Source: Erwinia sorbitola
GTDB lineage: Bacteria; Pseudomonadota; Gammaproteobacteria; Enterobacterales; Enterobacteriaceae
Direction of reading: 5' to 3'
Assembly (NCBI RefSeq): GCF_009738185.1
Contig: NZ_CP046509.1
Span: 3,909,501-3,973,500 of the forward strand
DNA length: 64,000 bases
A model generated the notes under the pieces. That model saw nothing but the letters and a program-made list of their open reading frames with translations. It searched no databases and was not told where the DNA came from. Made by a program: the position numbers and the translations under genes. Positions 1 to 7,785 of this stretch are shown piece after piece (position 1 is the first letter of the stretch; each line of letters opens with the position of its first letter).

Positions 1-3000
1 TTAATCTGTGCGTGCATTTCCTGTACGGAGATAACCTGCTCCGTCGCGCTGGCATGCAGCGAGGTGGTGGTGGCAAATGCCCCGTTCAACGTGGTGTCGT
101 AGTGCACTTTGTATTGCAGGGCGCTGCGGCGAATCAGCTTGGAATCCTCAATCGCCTGACGTCCCGCAGTGGTATTGACGATATAGACATATTCGCCATT
201 TTTCACGCGATCCTGAATATGTGGGCGCCCTTCATGAACCTTGTTCACCTGGCGCACCTCAATCCCGGCGGCTTTCAGCACTGCGGCAGTTCCTGCGGTA
301 GCATCCAGTTCGAAACCAAAGTCTTGCAGACGACGAGCCAGCTCAACGATGCGTTTCTTATCACCTTCGCGCACTGACAGCAGCGCCCGACCACTTTTCT
401 TCATGATGCTCTGCGCGCCCAGCATGGCTTTGCAGAAAGCTTCGGCAAAGGTACGGCCCACGCCCATCACTTCGCCGGTGGAACGCATTTCCGGGCCAAG
501 GATAGGGTCAACGCCCTGGAACTTATTAAACGGCAGCACCACCTCTTTCACCGAGTAATACGGTGGGATGATCTCTTTTGTCACACCCTGAGCAGCCAGC
601 GTTTTGCCCGCCATTACGCGTGCGGCTATTTTTGCCAGCGGCATTCCGGTCGCTTTAGAGACGAACGGCACCGTACGTGCGGCACGTGGGTTAACTTCTA
701 TCAGGTAAACTTCGTTATCCTTCACGGCGAACTGCACGTTCATCAGACCGCGTACGCCCAGTTCAAAGGCCAGCTTTTTAACCTGATCGCGCATGACGTC
801 CTGGATTGCCTGACTCAGTGTGTAAGCAGGCAGTGAACAGGCCGAGTCACCGGAGTGCACGCCCGCCTGCTCGATATGTTCCATAATGCCGCCAATCAGC
901 ACCTGTTCACCGTCGCAGATGGCATCAACGTCGACTTCTACTGCGTCATCAAGGAATCGATCCAGCAGCACTGGTGCATCGTTTGAAACCGACACCGCCG
1001 TGTTGAAATAGCGCTTCAGGTCGATTTCGTCGTACACAATCTCCATCGCGCGGCCGCCCAGTACATAAGACGGGCGCACCACCAGCGGATAGCCAATCAG
1101 CGCGGCTTTTTCTACGGCCATTTCAATGGCTGTTACGGTCGCATTGGCGGGTTGTTTCAGGCCCAGGCGCTCAACGGCCTGCTGGAAACGTTCGCGGTCT
1201 TCTGCACGGTCAATGGCATCCGGGCTGGTACCAATCACCGGTACGCCTGCGGCTTCCAGCGCACGCGCCAGCTTCAGCGGAGTCTGACCACCGTACTGCA
1301 CGATAACGCCCTTCGGCTTCTCGATACGCACGATTTCCAGCACATCTTCCAGCGTCACCGGCTCGAAATAGAGGCGGTCAGAGGTGTCGTAATCGGTAGA
1401 AACAGTCTCAGGGTTACAGTTAACCATGATGGTTTCAAACCCGTCTTCACGCAGCGCCAGCGAGGCGTGTACACAGCAGTAATCAAACTCAATACCCTGG
1501 CCGATACGGTTTGGACCGCCGCCCAGCACCATAATTTTGTCACGATCCTGGTTAGGATTCGCTTCGCACTCCTCCTCGTAGGTGGAGTACATATAGGCGG
1601 TATTGGTTGAGAACTCTGCCGCACAGGTATCAACGCGTTTGTAGACCGGGTGCAGGTTATGCTGCTCGCGCAGTGCGCGGATTTCCGCTTCAGAAACGCC
1701 TGCCACATCGGCCAGGCGTGCATCAGCAAAGCCTTTACGCTTGAGGGCGCGCAGGAAGTCATAGCTCAGGCCGTTAATGCCCTGCTCTGCTACCTGCTGC
1801 TCCAGCTGCACCAGCTCTTCTATCTGTACCAGGAACCAGCGGTCAACGTTGGTCAGGCCGAAAACATCCTCCACGCTCATACCCGCACGGAAGGCATCAG
1901 CGATATACCAGATACGGTCACAGCCAGCATCTTTCAGCTCACGGCGAATAGTGGTGAGCGCTTCCGGGTCGTTGAGATCCACTTTCGGGTCGAAGCCGTT
2001 AGCGCCCACTTCGAGACCGCGCAGGGCTTTCTGCATTGACTCCTGCAAGGTACGGCCAATCGCCATCACTTCACCAACAGATTTCATCTGCGTGGTCAGA
2101 CGGTCGTTAGCACCGGCAAACTTCTCGAAGTTGAAGCGAGGAATTTTGGTGACAACATAGTCGATAGAGGGTTCGAAAGAGGCTGGAGTCAGGCCGCCGG
2201 TAATATCGTTGGTCAGTTCATCCAGCGTAAAGCCCACGGCCAGCTTGGCGGCGATTTTCGCAATCGGGAAGCCGGTCGCTTTTGATGCCAGCGCGGAAGA
2301 GCGCGATACGCGCGGATTCATCTCGATAACAATCAGACGGCCATTTTCCGGATTTACCGAGAACTGCACGTTTGAACCACCGGTTTCCACGCCGATTTCA
2401 CGCAGCACCGCCAGCGAGGCGTTACGCATGATCTGGTACTCTTTATCGGTGAGGGTCTGCGCTGGCGCAACCGTAATCGAGTCACCGGTATGGATACCCA
2501 TGGCATCGAAGTTTTCAATTGAGCAGACGATGATGCAGTTGTCGTTTTTATCACGCACCACTTCCATCTCATACTCTTTCCAGCCAATCAGAGACTCATC
2601 AATCAGCAGCTCATTGGTTGGCGACAGGTCGAGACCGCGTTCGCAAATCTCTTCAAACTCTTCGCGGTTGTAAGCGATGCCGCCGCCGGTGCCACCCATG
2701 GTAAATGACGGGCGGATAATGCACGGGAAGCCCACGTCAGCAGCAACTGCCAGCGCCTCTTCCATGGTATGCGCAATACCGGAACGGGCGGTATCCAGAC
2801 CGATTTTCTTCATCGCGACATCGAAACGACGGCGGTCTTCGGCTTTATCGATGGCATCGGCAGTGGCACCAATCATGGTGACACCAAATTCAGCCAGCAC
2901 GCCCTGACGCTCCAGCTCCAGCGCACAGTTCAGCGCAGTCTGGCCGCCCATGGTTGGCAGCACTGCATCCGGGCGCTCTTTCTCGATAATTTTGCGCACT

Positions 3001-3218
3001 ACTTCCCAGTGAATAGGCTCGATATAGGTCGCATCGGCCATATCCGGGTCGGTCATAATGGTGGCGGGGTTAGAGTTCACCAGGATAACGCGGTAGCCCT
3101 CTTCACGCAGCGCTTTACACGCCTGCGCACCAGAGTAGTCAAATTCGCAGGCCTGGCCGATAACAATCGGGCCAGCACCAAGGATCAGGATACTTTTTAT
3201 GTCTGTACGTTTTGGCAT
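1..3218 (-). CDS. carB: Carbamoyl-phosphate synthase large subunit (3' end cut at window edge)
   Basis: Makes carbamoyl phosphate from bicarbonate, ATP and ammonia delivered by CarA, for pyrimidine and arginine synthesis in the cytoplasm. The minus strand reads from ATG at 3218 (MPKRTDIKSILILGAG, the usual CarB N-terminus) without a stop to base 1, ending in SVQEMHAQI plus two bases of the next codon. The E. coli protein is 1073 residues and ends in the same way with Lys, so only the last codon and the stop lie outside. It follows carA by 18 bp in the classic carAB order. Expression should be driven by the arginine/pyrimidine-controlled promoter upstream of carA. Nothing odd was seen. Confidence 0.97.
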   Translation of the reverse strand, partial: MPKRTDIKSILILGAGPIVIGQACEFDYSGAQACKALREEGYRVILVNSNPATIMTDPDMADATYIEPIHWEVVRKIIEKERPDAVLPTMGGQTALNCALELERQGVLAEFGVTMIGATADAIDKAEDRRRFDVAMKKIGLDTARSGIAHTMEEALAVAADVGFPCIIRPSFTMGGTGGGIAYNREEFEEICERGLDLSPTNELLIDESLIGWKEYEMEVVRDKNDNCIIVCSIENFDAMGIHTGDSITVAPAQTLTDKEYQIMRNASLAVLREIGVETGGSNVQFSVNPENGRLIVIEMNPRVSRSSALASKATGFPIAKIAAKLAVGFTLDELTNDITGGLTPASFEPSIDYVVTKIPRFNFEKFAGANDRLTTQMKSVGEVMAIGRTLQESMQKALRGLEVGANGFDPKVDLNDPEALTTIRRELKDAGCDRIWYIADAFRAGMSVEDVFGLTNVDRWFLVQIEELVQLEQQVAEQGINGLSYDFLRALKRKGFADARLADVAGVSEAEIRALREQHNLHPVYKRVDTCAAEFSTNTAYMYSTYEEECEANPNQDRDKIMVLGGGPNRIGQGIEFDYCCVHASLALREDGFETIMVNCNPETVSTDYDTSDRLYFEPVTLEDVLEIVRIEKPKGVIVQYGGQTPLKLARALEAAGVPVIGTSPDAIDRAEDRERFQQAVERLGLKQPANATVTAIEMAVEKAALIGYPLVVRPSYVLGGRAMEIVYDEIDLKRYFNTAVSVSNDAPVLLDRFLDDAVEVDVDAICDGEQVLIGGIMEHIEQAGVHSGDSACSLPAYTLSQAIQDVMRDQVKKLAFELGVRGLMNVQFAVKDNEVYLIEVNPRAARTVPFVSKATGMPLAKIAARVMAGKTLAAQGVTKEIIPPYYSVKEVVLPFNKFQGVDPILGPEMRSTGEVMGVGRTFAEAFCKAMLGAQSIMKKSGRALLSVREGDKKRIVELARRLQDFGFELDATAGTAAVLKAAGIEVRQVNKVHEGRPHIQDRVKNGEYVYIVNTTAGRQAIEDSKLIRRSALQYKVHYDTTLNGAFATTTSLHASATEQVISVQEMHAQI

Positions 3219-3236
3219 TTTCTTTCTCTCCCGATC

Positions 3237-4373
3237 TTATTTAGCTGCTTTAATCAGTTCGATAAAGTGATCGAACAGGGGGGCCGCATCATGTGGGCCT
3301 GGGCTGGCTTCAGGGTGCCCCTGGAAGCTGAAAGCTGCTTTATCGGTGCGGTGAATGCCCTGTACCGTGTGGTCAAACAGCGAAGTGTGCGTGACGCGCA
3401 GATTAGCGGGCAGGTTGCTGTCATCGACGGCAAAACCGTGGTTCTGCGCGGTGATCATCACGGTGTTATTGTCGTGATCTTTCACCGGATGGTTACCGCC
3501 GTGGTGGCCAAGCTTCATCTTCACGGTTTTTGCACCGCTGGCCAGCGCCAGAAGCTGATGACCCAGACAGATACCAAACACCGGAATATCAGTTTCCAGC
3601 AGGCGCTTAATCGCGCTGATTGCATAGTCACACGGTTCCGGATCGCCAGGGCCGTTTGAGAGAAACACGCCGTCTGGATTCAGCTTCAGCACTTCTTCAG
3701 CAGAAGTCTGCGCCGGTACCACCGTCAGACGACAGCCGCGATCGACCAGCATACGCAGGATGTTGCGTTTCACACCGTAGTCATAGGCCACTACGTGGAA
3801 CGGCAGGTCAGCAACGGCCCGCGGTGCAGGCAGCTCGCCTTCCAGCGTCCAGCTACCCTGCTGCCATTGATAGGCATCCTGCGTGGTGACTTCTTTCGCC
3901 AGATCCATACCTTTCAGGCCCGGGAAGGCTTTAGCTTTTTCCAGTGCTACTGCGGCATCCAGTGCATCGCCCGCAATAATACAGCCGTTCTGTGCCCCTT
4001 TTTCGCGCAGCAAACGGGTCAGCTTACGCGTATCGATATCGGCAATAGCGACAATGTTGTGACGAGTCAGATAGTCAGACAGGCCTTCTTCATTGCGATA
4101 GTTGCTGGCAATCAGCGGTAAATCACGGATAACCAGACCCGCTGCATGTACCTGAGTTGATTCTTCGTCAGCTGAGTTGGTGCCGACATTGCCGATATGA
4201 GGATAAGTGAGGGTGACGATTTGGCGGGAATAGGAAGGATCAGTGAGGATTTCTTGATAACCGGTCATTGAAGTGTTGAAAACAACTTCTCCCACTGCCG
4301 ATCCGGTTGCCCCGATGGCCCGACCGTGGAATTGGGTTCCGTCTTCCAGAACCAATAGCGCTGACTTAATCAA
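3237..4373 (-). CDS. carA: Carbamoyl-phosphate synthase small (glutaminase) subunit
   Basis: Hydrolyses glutamine and passes ammonia to CarB. The 378-residue protein has an N-terminal CarA domain and a C-terminal class I glutamine amidotransferase domain. The nucleophile elbow (FGICLGHQ) and the His/Glu pair in QGHPEASPGPHD are visible. E. coli CarA is 382 residues. The start codon is TTG at 4373 (MIKSALLVLEDG), preceded at proper spacing by GGAGG. The nearby ATG at 4378 is out of frame. E. coli carA also starts at UUG, so this looks conserved. It is first gene of carAB, with two ARG boxes immediately upstream. Confidence 0.97.
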   Translation of the reverse strand: MIKSALLVLEDGTQFHGRAIGATGSAVGEVVFNTSMTGYQEILTDPSYSRQIVTLTYPHIGNVGTNSADEESTQVHAAGLVIRDLPLIASNYRNEEGLSDYLTRHNIVAIADIDTRKLTRLLREKGAQNGCIIAGDALDAAVALEKAKAFPGLKGMDLAKEVTTQDAYQWQQGSWTLEGELPAPRAVADLPFHVVAYDYGVKRNILRMLVDRGCRLTVVPAQTSAEEVLKLNPDGVFLSNGPGDPEPCDYAISAIKRLLETDIPVFGICLGHQLLALASGAKTVKMKLGHHGGNHPVKDHDNNTVMITAQNHGFAVDDSNLPANLRVTHTSLFDHTVQGIHRTDKAAFSFQGHPEASPGPHDAAPLFDHFIELIKAAK

Positions 4374-4386
4374 AACATCCTCCAGG

Positions 4387-4421
4387 GGAATAAACAGTCA
4401 CAATATCTGCATATTAATTCA
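4387..4421 (-). promoter_or_regulatory. Pair of ArgR boxes in the carAB promoter
   Basis: On the minus strand TGAATTAATATGCA (4421-4408) and TGACTGTTTATTCC (4400-4387) lie with centres 21 bp apart. That is the spacing of paired ARG boxes bound by hexameric ArgR. The first is a close match to the TGAATWWWWATTCA core; the second is degenerate. They sit 14-48 bp upstream of the carA start, as at the arginine-repressed P2 promoter of E. coli carAB. The sites are seen in sequence; regulation is inferred. Confidence 0.75.
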
Positions 4422-4841
4422 GGAATGACCCCAAAATCAATGCAAAAACCGCCTGACTGCTCAGTTTTTGGCAAATTGCGCGCATTCTAATGATCGCCCT
4501 CACCCTTGTCTACCCTGTGAGGCCATTTTTCTGTGTTTTTTAACTAACTGGCGATAAATCCGGAAGATTTACCCCGAAAGCATGACACATCCCGGTCATA
4601 AAATCGGTTGCATAGACGCTGACATATGATTTCAGGTTGCGAGGAGCAAAAAACCAGACCAAATGGTCAAAAACAGCAATTTGAACGGATGAAAAACAGA
4701 GATAACCATCAATTATATGCATTACGAGAAGAAATAATATTTAAGATGCCATTTTTACAAAATAAAAAGGGCAATAAAATTATTGCCCATCCAATCAAAA
4801 CTTTATGATTGAAATAACCACATCACGATGGTACACAACAC
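4422..4841. other. Intergenic region carA-dapB, no gene seen
   Basis: Together with the ARG boxes, a 468-bp gap separates carA from dapB, both on the minus strand. The carA-proximal half should hold the upstream, pyrimidine-controlled carAB promoter. TAGAAT near 4488 on the minus strand is a possible -10 element, but I could not assign it securely. The dapB-proximal half is AT-rich and contains the dapB terminator. Two reading frames of 60 codons (4540-4722 minus, 4626-4808 plus) overlap one another, look like no known protein and lack good ribosome-binding sites, so they are not called. Confidence 0.6.
4757..4788 (-). terminator. Rho-independent terminator of dapB
   Basis: A 9-bp inverted repeat, GGGCAATAA/TTATTGCCC (4769-4788), is followed on the minus strand by TTTTTATTTT. 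It lies about 50 bp downstream of the dapB stop codon. The oligo-T tail is only on the minus-strand side. Confidence 0.85.
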
Positions 4842-5663
4842 TTATAAATCATCAAGATTTAACACGTTACGCATATCAAAAAGACCTGATTTATGCGCTT
4901 CCAACCAAATTGCAGCACGAACCGCGCCATTAGCGAAGGTCATACGGCTTGAAGCCTTGTGGGTTATCTCTACACGTTCGCCAACATCTGCAAACATTGC
5001 GGTGTGCTCACCGATGATATCTCCGGCACGTACGGTGGCAAAACCAATGGTCTGGGCTTCACGTTCACCGGTATGGCCCTCACGGCTATAGACCGCATGC
5101 TCATTCAGGTTCCAGTTCATTGCATCGGCAATCGCTTCCCCCATCGCCAATGCTGTCCCCGATGGTGCATCAACTTTATGACGGTGGTGCGCTTCAATTA
5201 TTTCAATATCCGCATAGTCACCCATCACTTTGGCGGCTTTCTCCAGCAGCTTCAGCACCAGATTCACACCCACGCTAAAGTTAGCGGCAAAGACAATACC
5301 AATATCAGCAGCAGCGGCCTGGATGGCGGCTTTACCTGCCTCATCGAAACCGGTGGTGCCAATCACCATCGCTTTTTTATGCTGACGGCAAAACTCCATA
5401 TAGTGCAGCGTGCCTTCCGGACGGGTGAAGTCGATCAGCACATCGAAGTCGTTGACGACCGCATCCAGATTATCGGTCACCTTTATGCCCAGCGGCCCAC
5501 AACCGGCCAGCTCACCAGCATCAGCACCCGTCAATGAAGAACCTGAACGTACCAGCGCCGCGCCAAGACGTGCGCCTTCAGCCTGAACCGTCGCCTGAAT
5601 TAACTGACGTCCCATACGCCCTGCGGCTCCCACAATGGCGATACGGACTTCTGCATTACTCAT
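4842..5663 (-). CDS. dapB: 4-hydroxy-tetrahydrodipicolinate reductase
   Basis: Reduces the product of DapA to tetrahydrodipicolinate using NAD(P)H, in the lysine/diaminopimelate pathway. It is 273 residues, the E. coli length. An N-terminal Rossmann fold begins VRIAIVGAAGRMGRQ (nucleotide-binding GxxGxxG, about residues 12-18). The substrate and catalytic loop HHRHKVDAPSGTA near residue 160 is intact. It is a single gene with its own terminator. In E. coli rihC lies between ispH and dapB; here only about 200 bp of non-coding DNA separates them. Confidence 0.97.
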   Translation of the reverse strand: MSNAEVRIAIVGAAGRMGRQLIQATVQAEGARLGAALVRSGSSLTGADAGELAGCGPLGIKVTDNLDAVVNDFDVLIDFTRPEGTLHYMEFCRQHKKAMVIGTTGFDEAGKAAIQAAAADIGIVFAANFSVGVNLVLKLLEKAAKVMGDYADIEIIEAHHRHKVDAPSGTALAMGEAIADAMNWNLNEHAVYSREGHTGEREAQTIGFATVRAGDIIGEHTAMFADVGERVEITHKASSRMTFANGAVRAAIWLEAHKSGLFDMRNVLNLDDL

Positions 5664-5838
5664 AATTATTCATTCCTGACAGATTTCTATGCATATACGG
5701 CTTACACAGATTAACCATGCGTTAACCTCTGTGCCACACTTAAAACAACATAATAAGAATTTTACGCCAGCGCGTGAGGATTATCAGTAAAACAGATTTT
5801 GTAAGGATTGGGGAAGGAAATGGAGGGGGGTTTGTGGC

Positions 5839-5861
5839 AGGGGTCGGGAATACCGACCCCT
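5839..5861 (-). terminator. Hairpin 3' of ispH
   Basis: AGGGGTCGG and CCGACCCCT form a perfect 9-bp stem with a 5-base loop, 7 bp beyond the ispH stop codon. There is no oligo-T tail on the minus strand. It may protect the 3' end of the ileS-lspA-fkpB-ispH message or act as a weak terminator. The stem sequence resembles the REP-like hairpins elsewhere in the window. Confidence 0.5.
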
Positions 5862-5868
5862 CAGGCGA

Positions 5869-6822
5869 TCACTCTACCTGTCTGACTTCAACTCTTAACT
5901 CTTTCGGCACTTCAAAAACGATATTTTCTTCGCGGCCAATCAGCTCGATAGCGCCCACACCGCCCAGAGCATTCAGGCGCTCGATAACCTGCTGCACCAG
6001 AATATCCGGGGCAGACGCTCCAGCGGTCACGCCGACACAGCCTACACCCCTGACCCACTCTTCCTGAATATCATCAGCTGAGTCAATCAGACGCGCCAGC
6101 TTACCGGCTCGCTGTGCCAGCTCTGCAAGGCGGTTTGAGTTCGAGGAGTTTTTCGAACCGACCACCAGTACCACATCAGCATCACGAGCCAGCGTACGTA
6201 CCGCTTCCTGGCGGTTAGTGGTGGCATAACAGATATCGTCTTTACGCGGGCCAACAATCTTCGGGAAACGGGCGCGCAGTGCGTCGATCACCTCATAGGT
6301 GTCATCAACAGAGAGCGTGGTTTGCGTCATAAAGCACAGGTTATCTTCATCTTTAACCTGAAGCTCCCAGACATCCGCCGGTGCTTCCACCAGGTACATT
6401 CCCCCTTTCGGGTTGTTGTACTGGCCCATTGTCCCTTCCACTTCCGGGTGCCCCGCATGCCCGATCAGGATAGCTTCTGTGCCTTTACGACTGGCACGCG
6501 CCACTTCCATATGCACTTTGGTGACCAGCGGACAGGTAGCGTCAAACAACATTGTCAGCTCACGCGCTTTCGCTTCTGCCCGCACCGCCTGCGAGACGCC
6601 GTGAGCCGAGAAGATCAGGATAGAACCATCCGGCACTTCAGCGATCTCTTCAATAAAGATCGCCCCGCGCTCACGCAGACTGTTTACCACATAGCGGTTA
6701 TGCACCACTTCATGCCGCACATAGATAGGCGCGCCATACATCTCCAGCGCGCGCTCCACAATGCTGATAGCACGATCAACGCCGGCGCAGAAACCGCGCG
6801 GGTTAGCCAACAGGATCTGCAT
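5869..6822 (-). CDS. ispH: 4-hydroxy-3-methylbut-2-enyl diphosphate reductase
   Basis: Last enzyme of the methylerythritol phosphate pathway, an iron-sulfur reductase giving IPP and DMAPP. The protein has 317 residues from ATG at 6822 (MQILLANPRGFCAG), against 316 in E. coli. An upstream in-frame ATG at 6846 would add eight residues not found in the family. Three cluster-ligand cysteines are seen: Cys12 (RGFCAG), Cys97 (DATCPLV) and Cys198 (DICYATTN). The TNRQEA and SSNSNRL substrate motifs are intact. The start overlaps the end of fkpB by 20 bp, which suggests translational coupling. It is the final gene of an ileS-lspA-fkpB-ispH operon. Confidence 0.96.
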   Translation of the reverse strand: MQILLANPRGFCAGVDRAISIVERALEMYGAPIYVRHEVVHNRYVVNSLRERGAIFIEEIAEVPDGSILIFSAHGVSQAVRAEAKARELTMLFDATCPLVTKVHMEVARASRKGTEAILIGHAGHPEVEGTMGQYNNPKGGMYLVEAPADVWELQVKDEDNLCFMTQTTLSVDDTYEVIDALRARFPKIVGPRKDDICYATTNRQEAVRTLARDADVVLVVGSKNSSNSNRLAELAQRAGKLARLIDSADDIQEEWVRGVGCVGVTAGASAPDILVQQVIERLNALGGVGAIELIGREENIVFEVPKELRVEVRQVE

Positions 6823-7273
6823 TGCTCGTCTCCCGTACCGGATCAATTTCCAGCACTTCTACGTCAAAGTGAATGGTCTGCCCGGCCAGAGGGTGATTGA
6901 AATCAACGGTGATCGAATCACCGGAGATTTCACGGATCACACCCGGCATCTCGTTACCGTCCATGCCGCTAAACAGCATGATGGCACCGATTTCCGGCTC
7001 CCCCGCCTGCACAAAGTCACGGCGCGAAAAATACTGGATAAGGTCAGGGCTGATGCCGCCAAATGCGTCTTCCGCTTCCAGCGCAAAAGCACACTTCTCA
7101 CCCGCTTTCAGCCCAATCAGATGACTTTCCAGCCTTTCTGACAGGCTGCCATCGCCAAGACAAAACAGCGCCGGTTTCCCGTGACTGCGCGTGGATTCCG
7201 CAGTGGAACCGTCCGCCAGTTTTAAGGTGAAATGCACCAGCACTGCGCTGTCACGCTGTACAGAATCGGTCAT
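6803..7273 (-). CDS. fkpB: FKBP-type peptidyl-prolyl cis-trans isomerase (SlpA type)
   Basis: Cytoplasmic proline isomerase/chaperone of the SlpA family, 156 residues (E. coli FkpB 149). The FKBP domain at the N-terminus (VLVHFTLKLADGSTAEST) is split by the insert-in-flap domain in the middle. The GDSITVDFNHPLAGQ motif typical of SlpA proteins follows near residue 120. The C-terminus is a few residues longer than in E. coli and runs into the ispH start. It is 2 bp downstream of lspA in the same operon. Confidence 0.93.
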   Translation of the reverse strand: MTDSVQRDSAVLVHFTLKLADGSTAESTRSHGKPALFCLGDGSLSERLESHLIGLKAGEKCAFALEAEDAFGGISPDLIQYFSRRDFVQAGEPEIGAIMLFSGMDGNEMPGVIREISGDSITVDFNHPLAGQTIHFDVEVLEIDPVRETSNADPVG

Positions 7274-7275
7274 GC

Positions 7276-7785
7276 TTACCCTTTATTCTTAGCCTGTTTG
7301 CCGGACGGGCTGATAAACCCTTCCAGCACGATCAGCGCGGCTCCAAGACAGATAGCGCAGTCGGCAATATTAAACGTGGCAAAGTGCCAGTCATCGACAT
7401 AGAAGTCGATGAAATCCACCACAAAGCCATGATATGACCGGTCAAACAGGTTGCCCACTGCGCCACCAACGATCAGCGCATAGGCGATGTTATTCAGTTT
7501 ATTGCTCGCGCTGGTGCGATACATCATCACCAGCAGCACCACGACGATAGCAATAGCGATACCGGCAAAGAACCAGCGCTGCCAGCCACCTTTATCGGCG
7601 AGGAAGCTAAACGCCGCGCCGTAGTTGTGAGCATAGAAGAAGTTAAAGTATGGCATCACTGACATTGATTCGTGCAGCATCAGATTATTCATAATCCACT
7701 GCTTACTGGCGAAATCAATGGCAATCACCACCAGCACCAGCCACAGCCAGCGCAATCCGGTTGAGAGAACAGGTCTGCTCATCAT
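7276..7785 (-). CDS. lspA: Lipoprotein signal peptidase (signal peptidase II)
   Basis: Inner-membrane aspartyl protease that removes the signal peptide from diacylated prolipoproteins. It has 169 residues and four predicted membrane helices. Family motifs NYGAAFSFL, GGAVGNLFDR (first catalytic Asp) and FNIADCAICLG (second catalytic Asp) are all present. Two adjacent ATG codons (7785 and 7782) are possible starts, and both overlap the ileS stop, so translation is probably coupled to ileS. E. coli homologues favour the second (MSRPVLSTG). Confidence 0.95.
   Translation of the reverse strand: MMSRPVLSTGLRWLWLVLVVIAIDFASKQWIMNNLMLHESMSVMPYFNFFYAHNYGAAFSFLADKGGWQRWFFAGIAIAIVVVLLVMMYRTSASNKLNNIAYALIVGGAVGNLFDRSYHGFVVDFIDFYVDDWHFATFNIADCAICLGAALIVLEGFISPSGKQAKNKG

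Noticed and set aside
4540..4808. Two 60-codon reading frames in the carA-dapB gap
   Set aside because: They overlap each other on opposite strands in AT-rich DNA, resemble no protein and one covers the dapB terminator.
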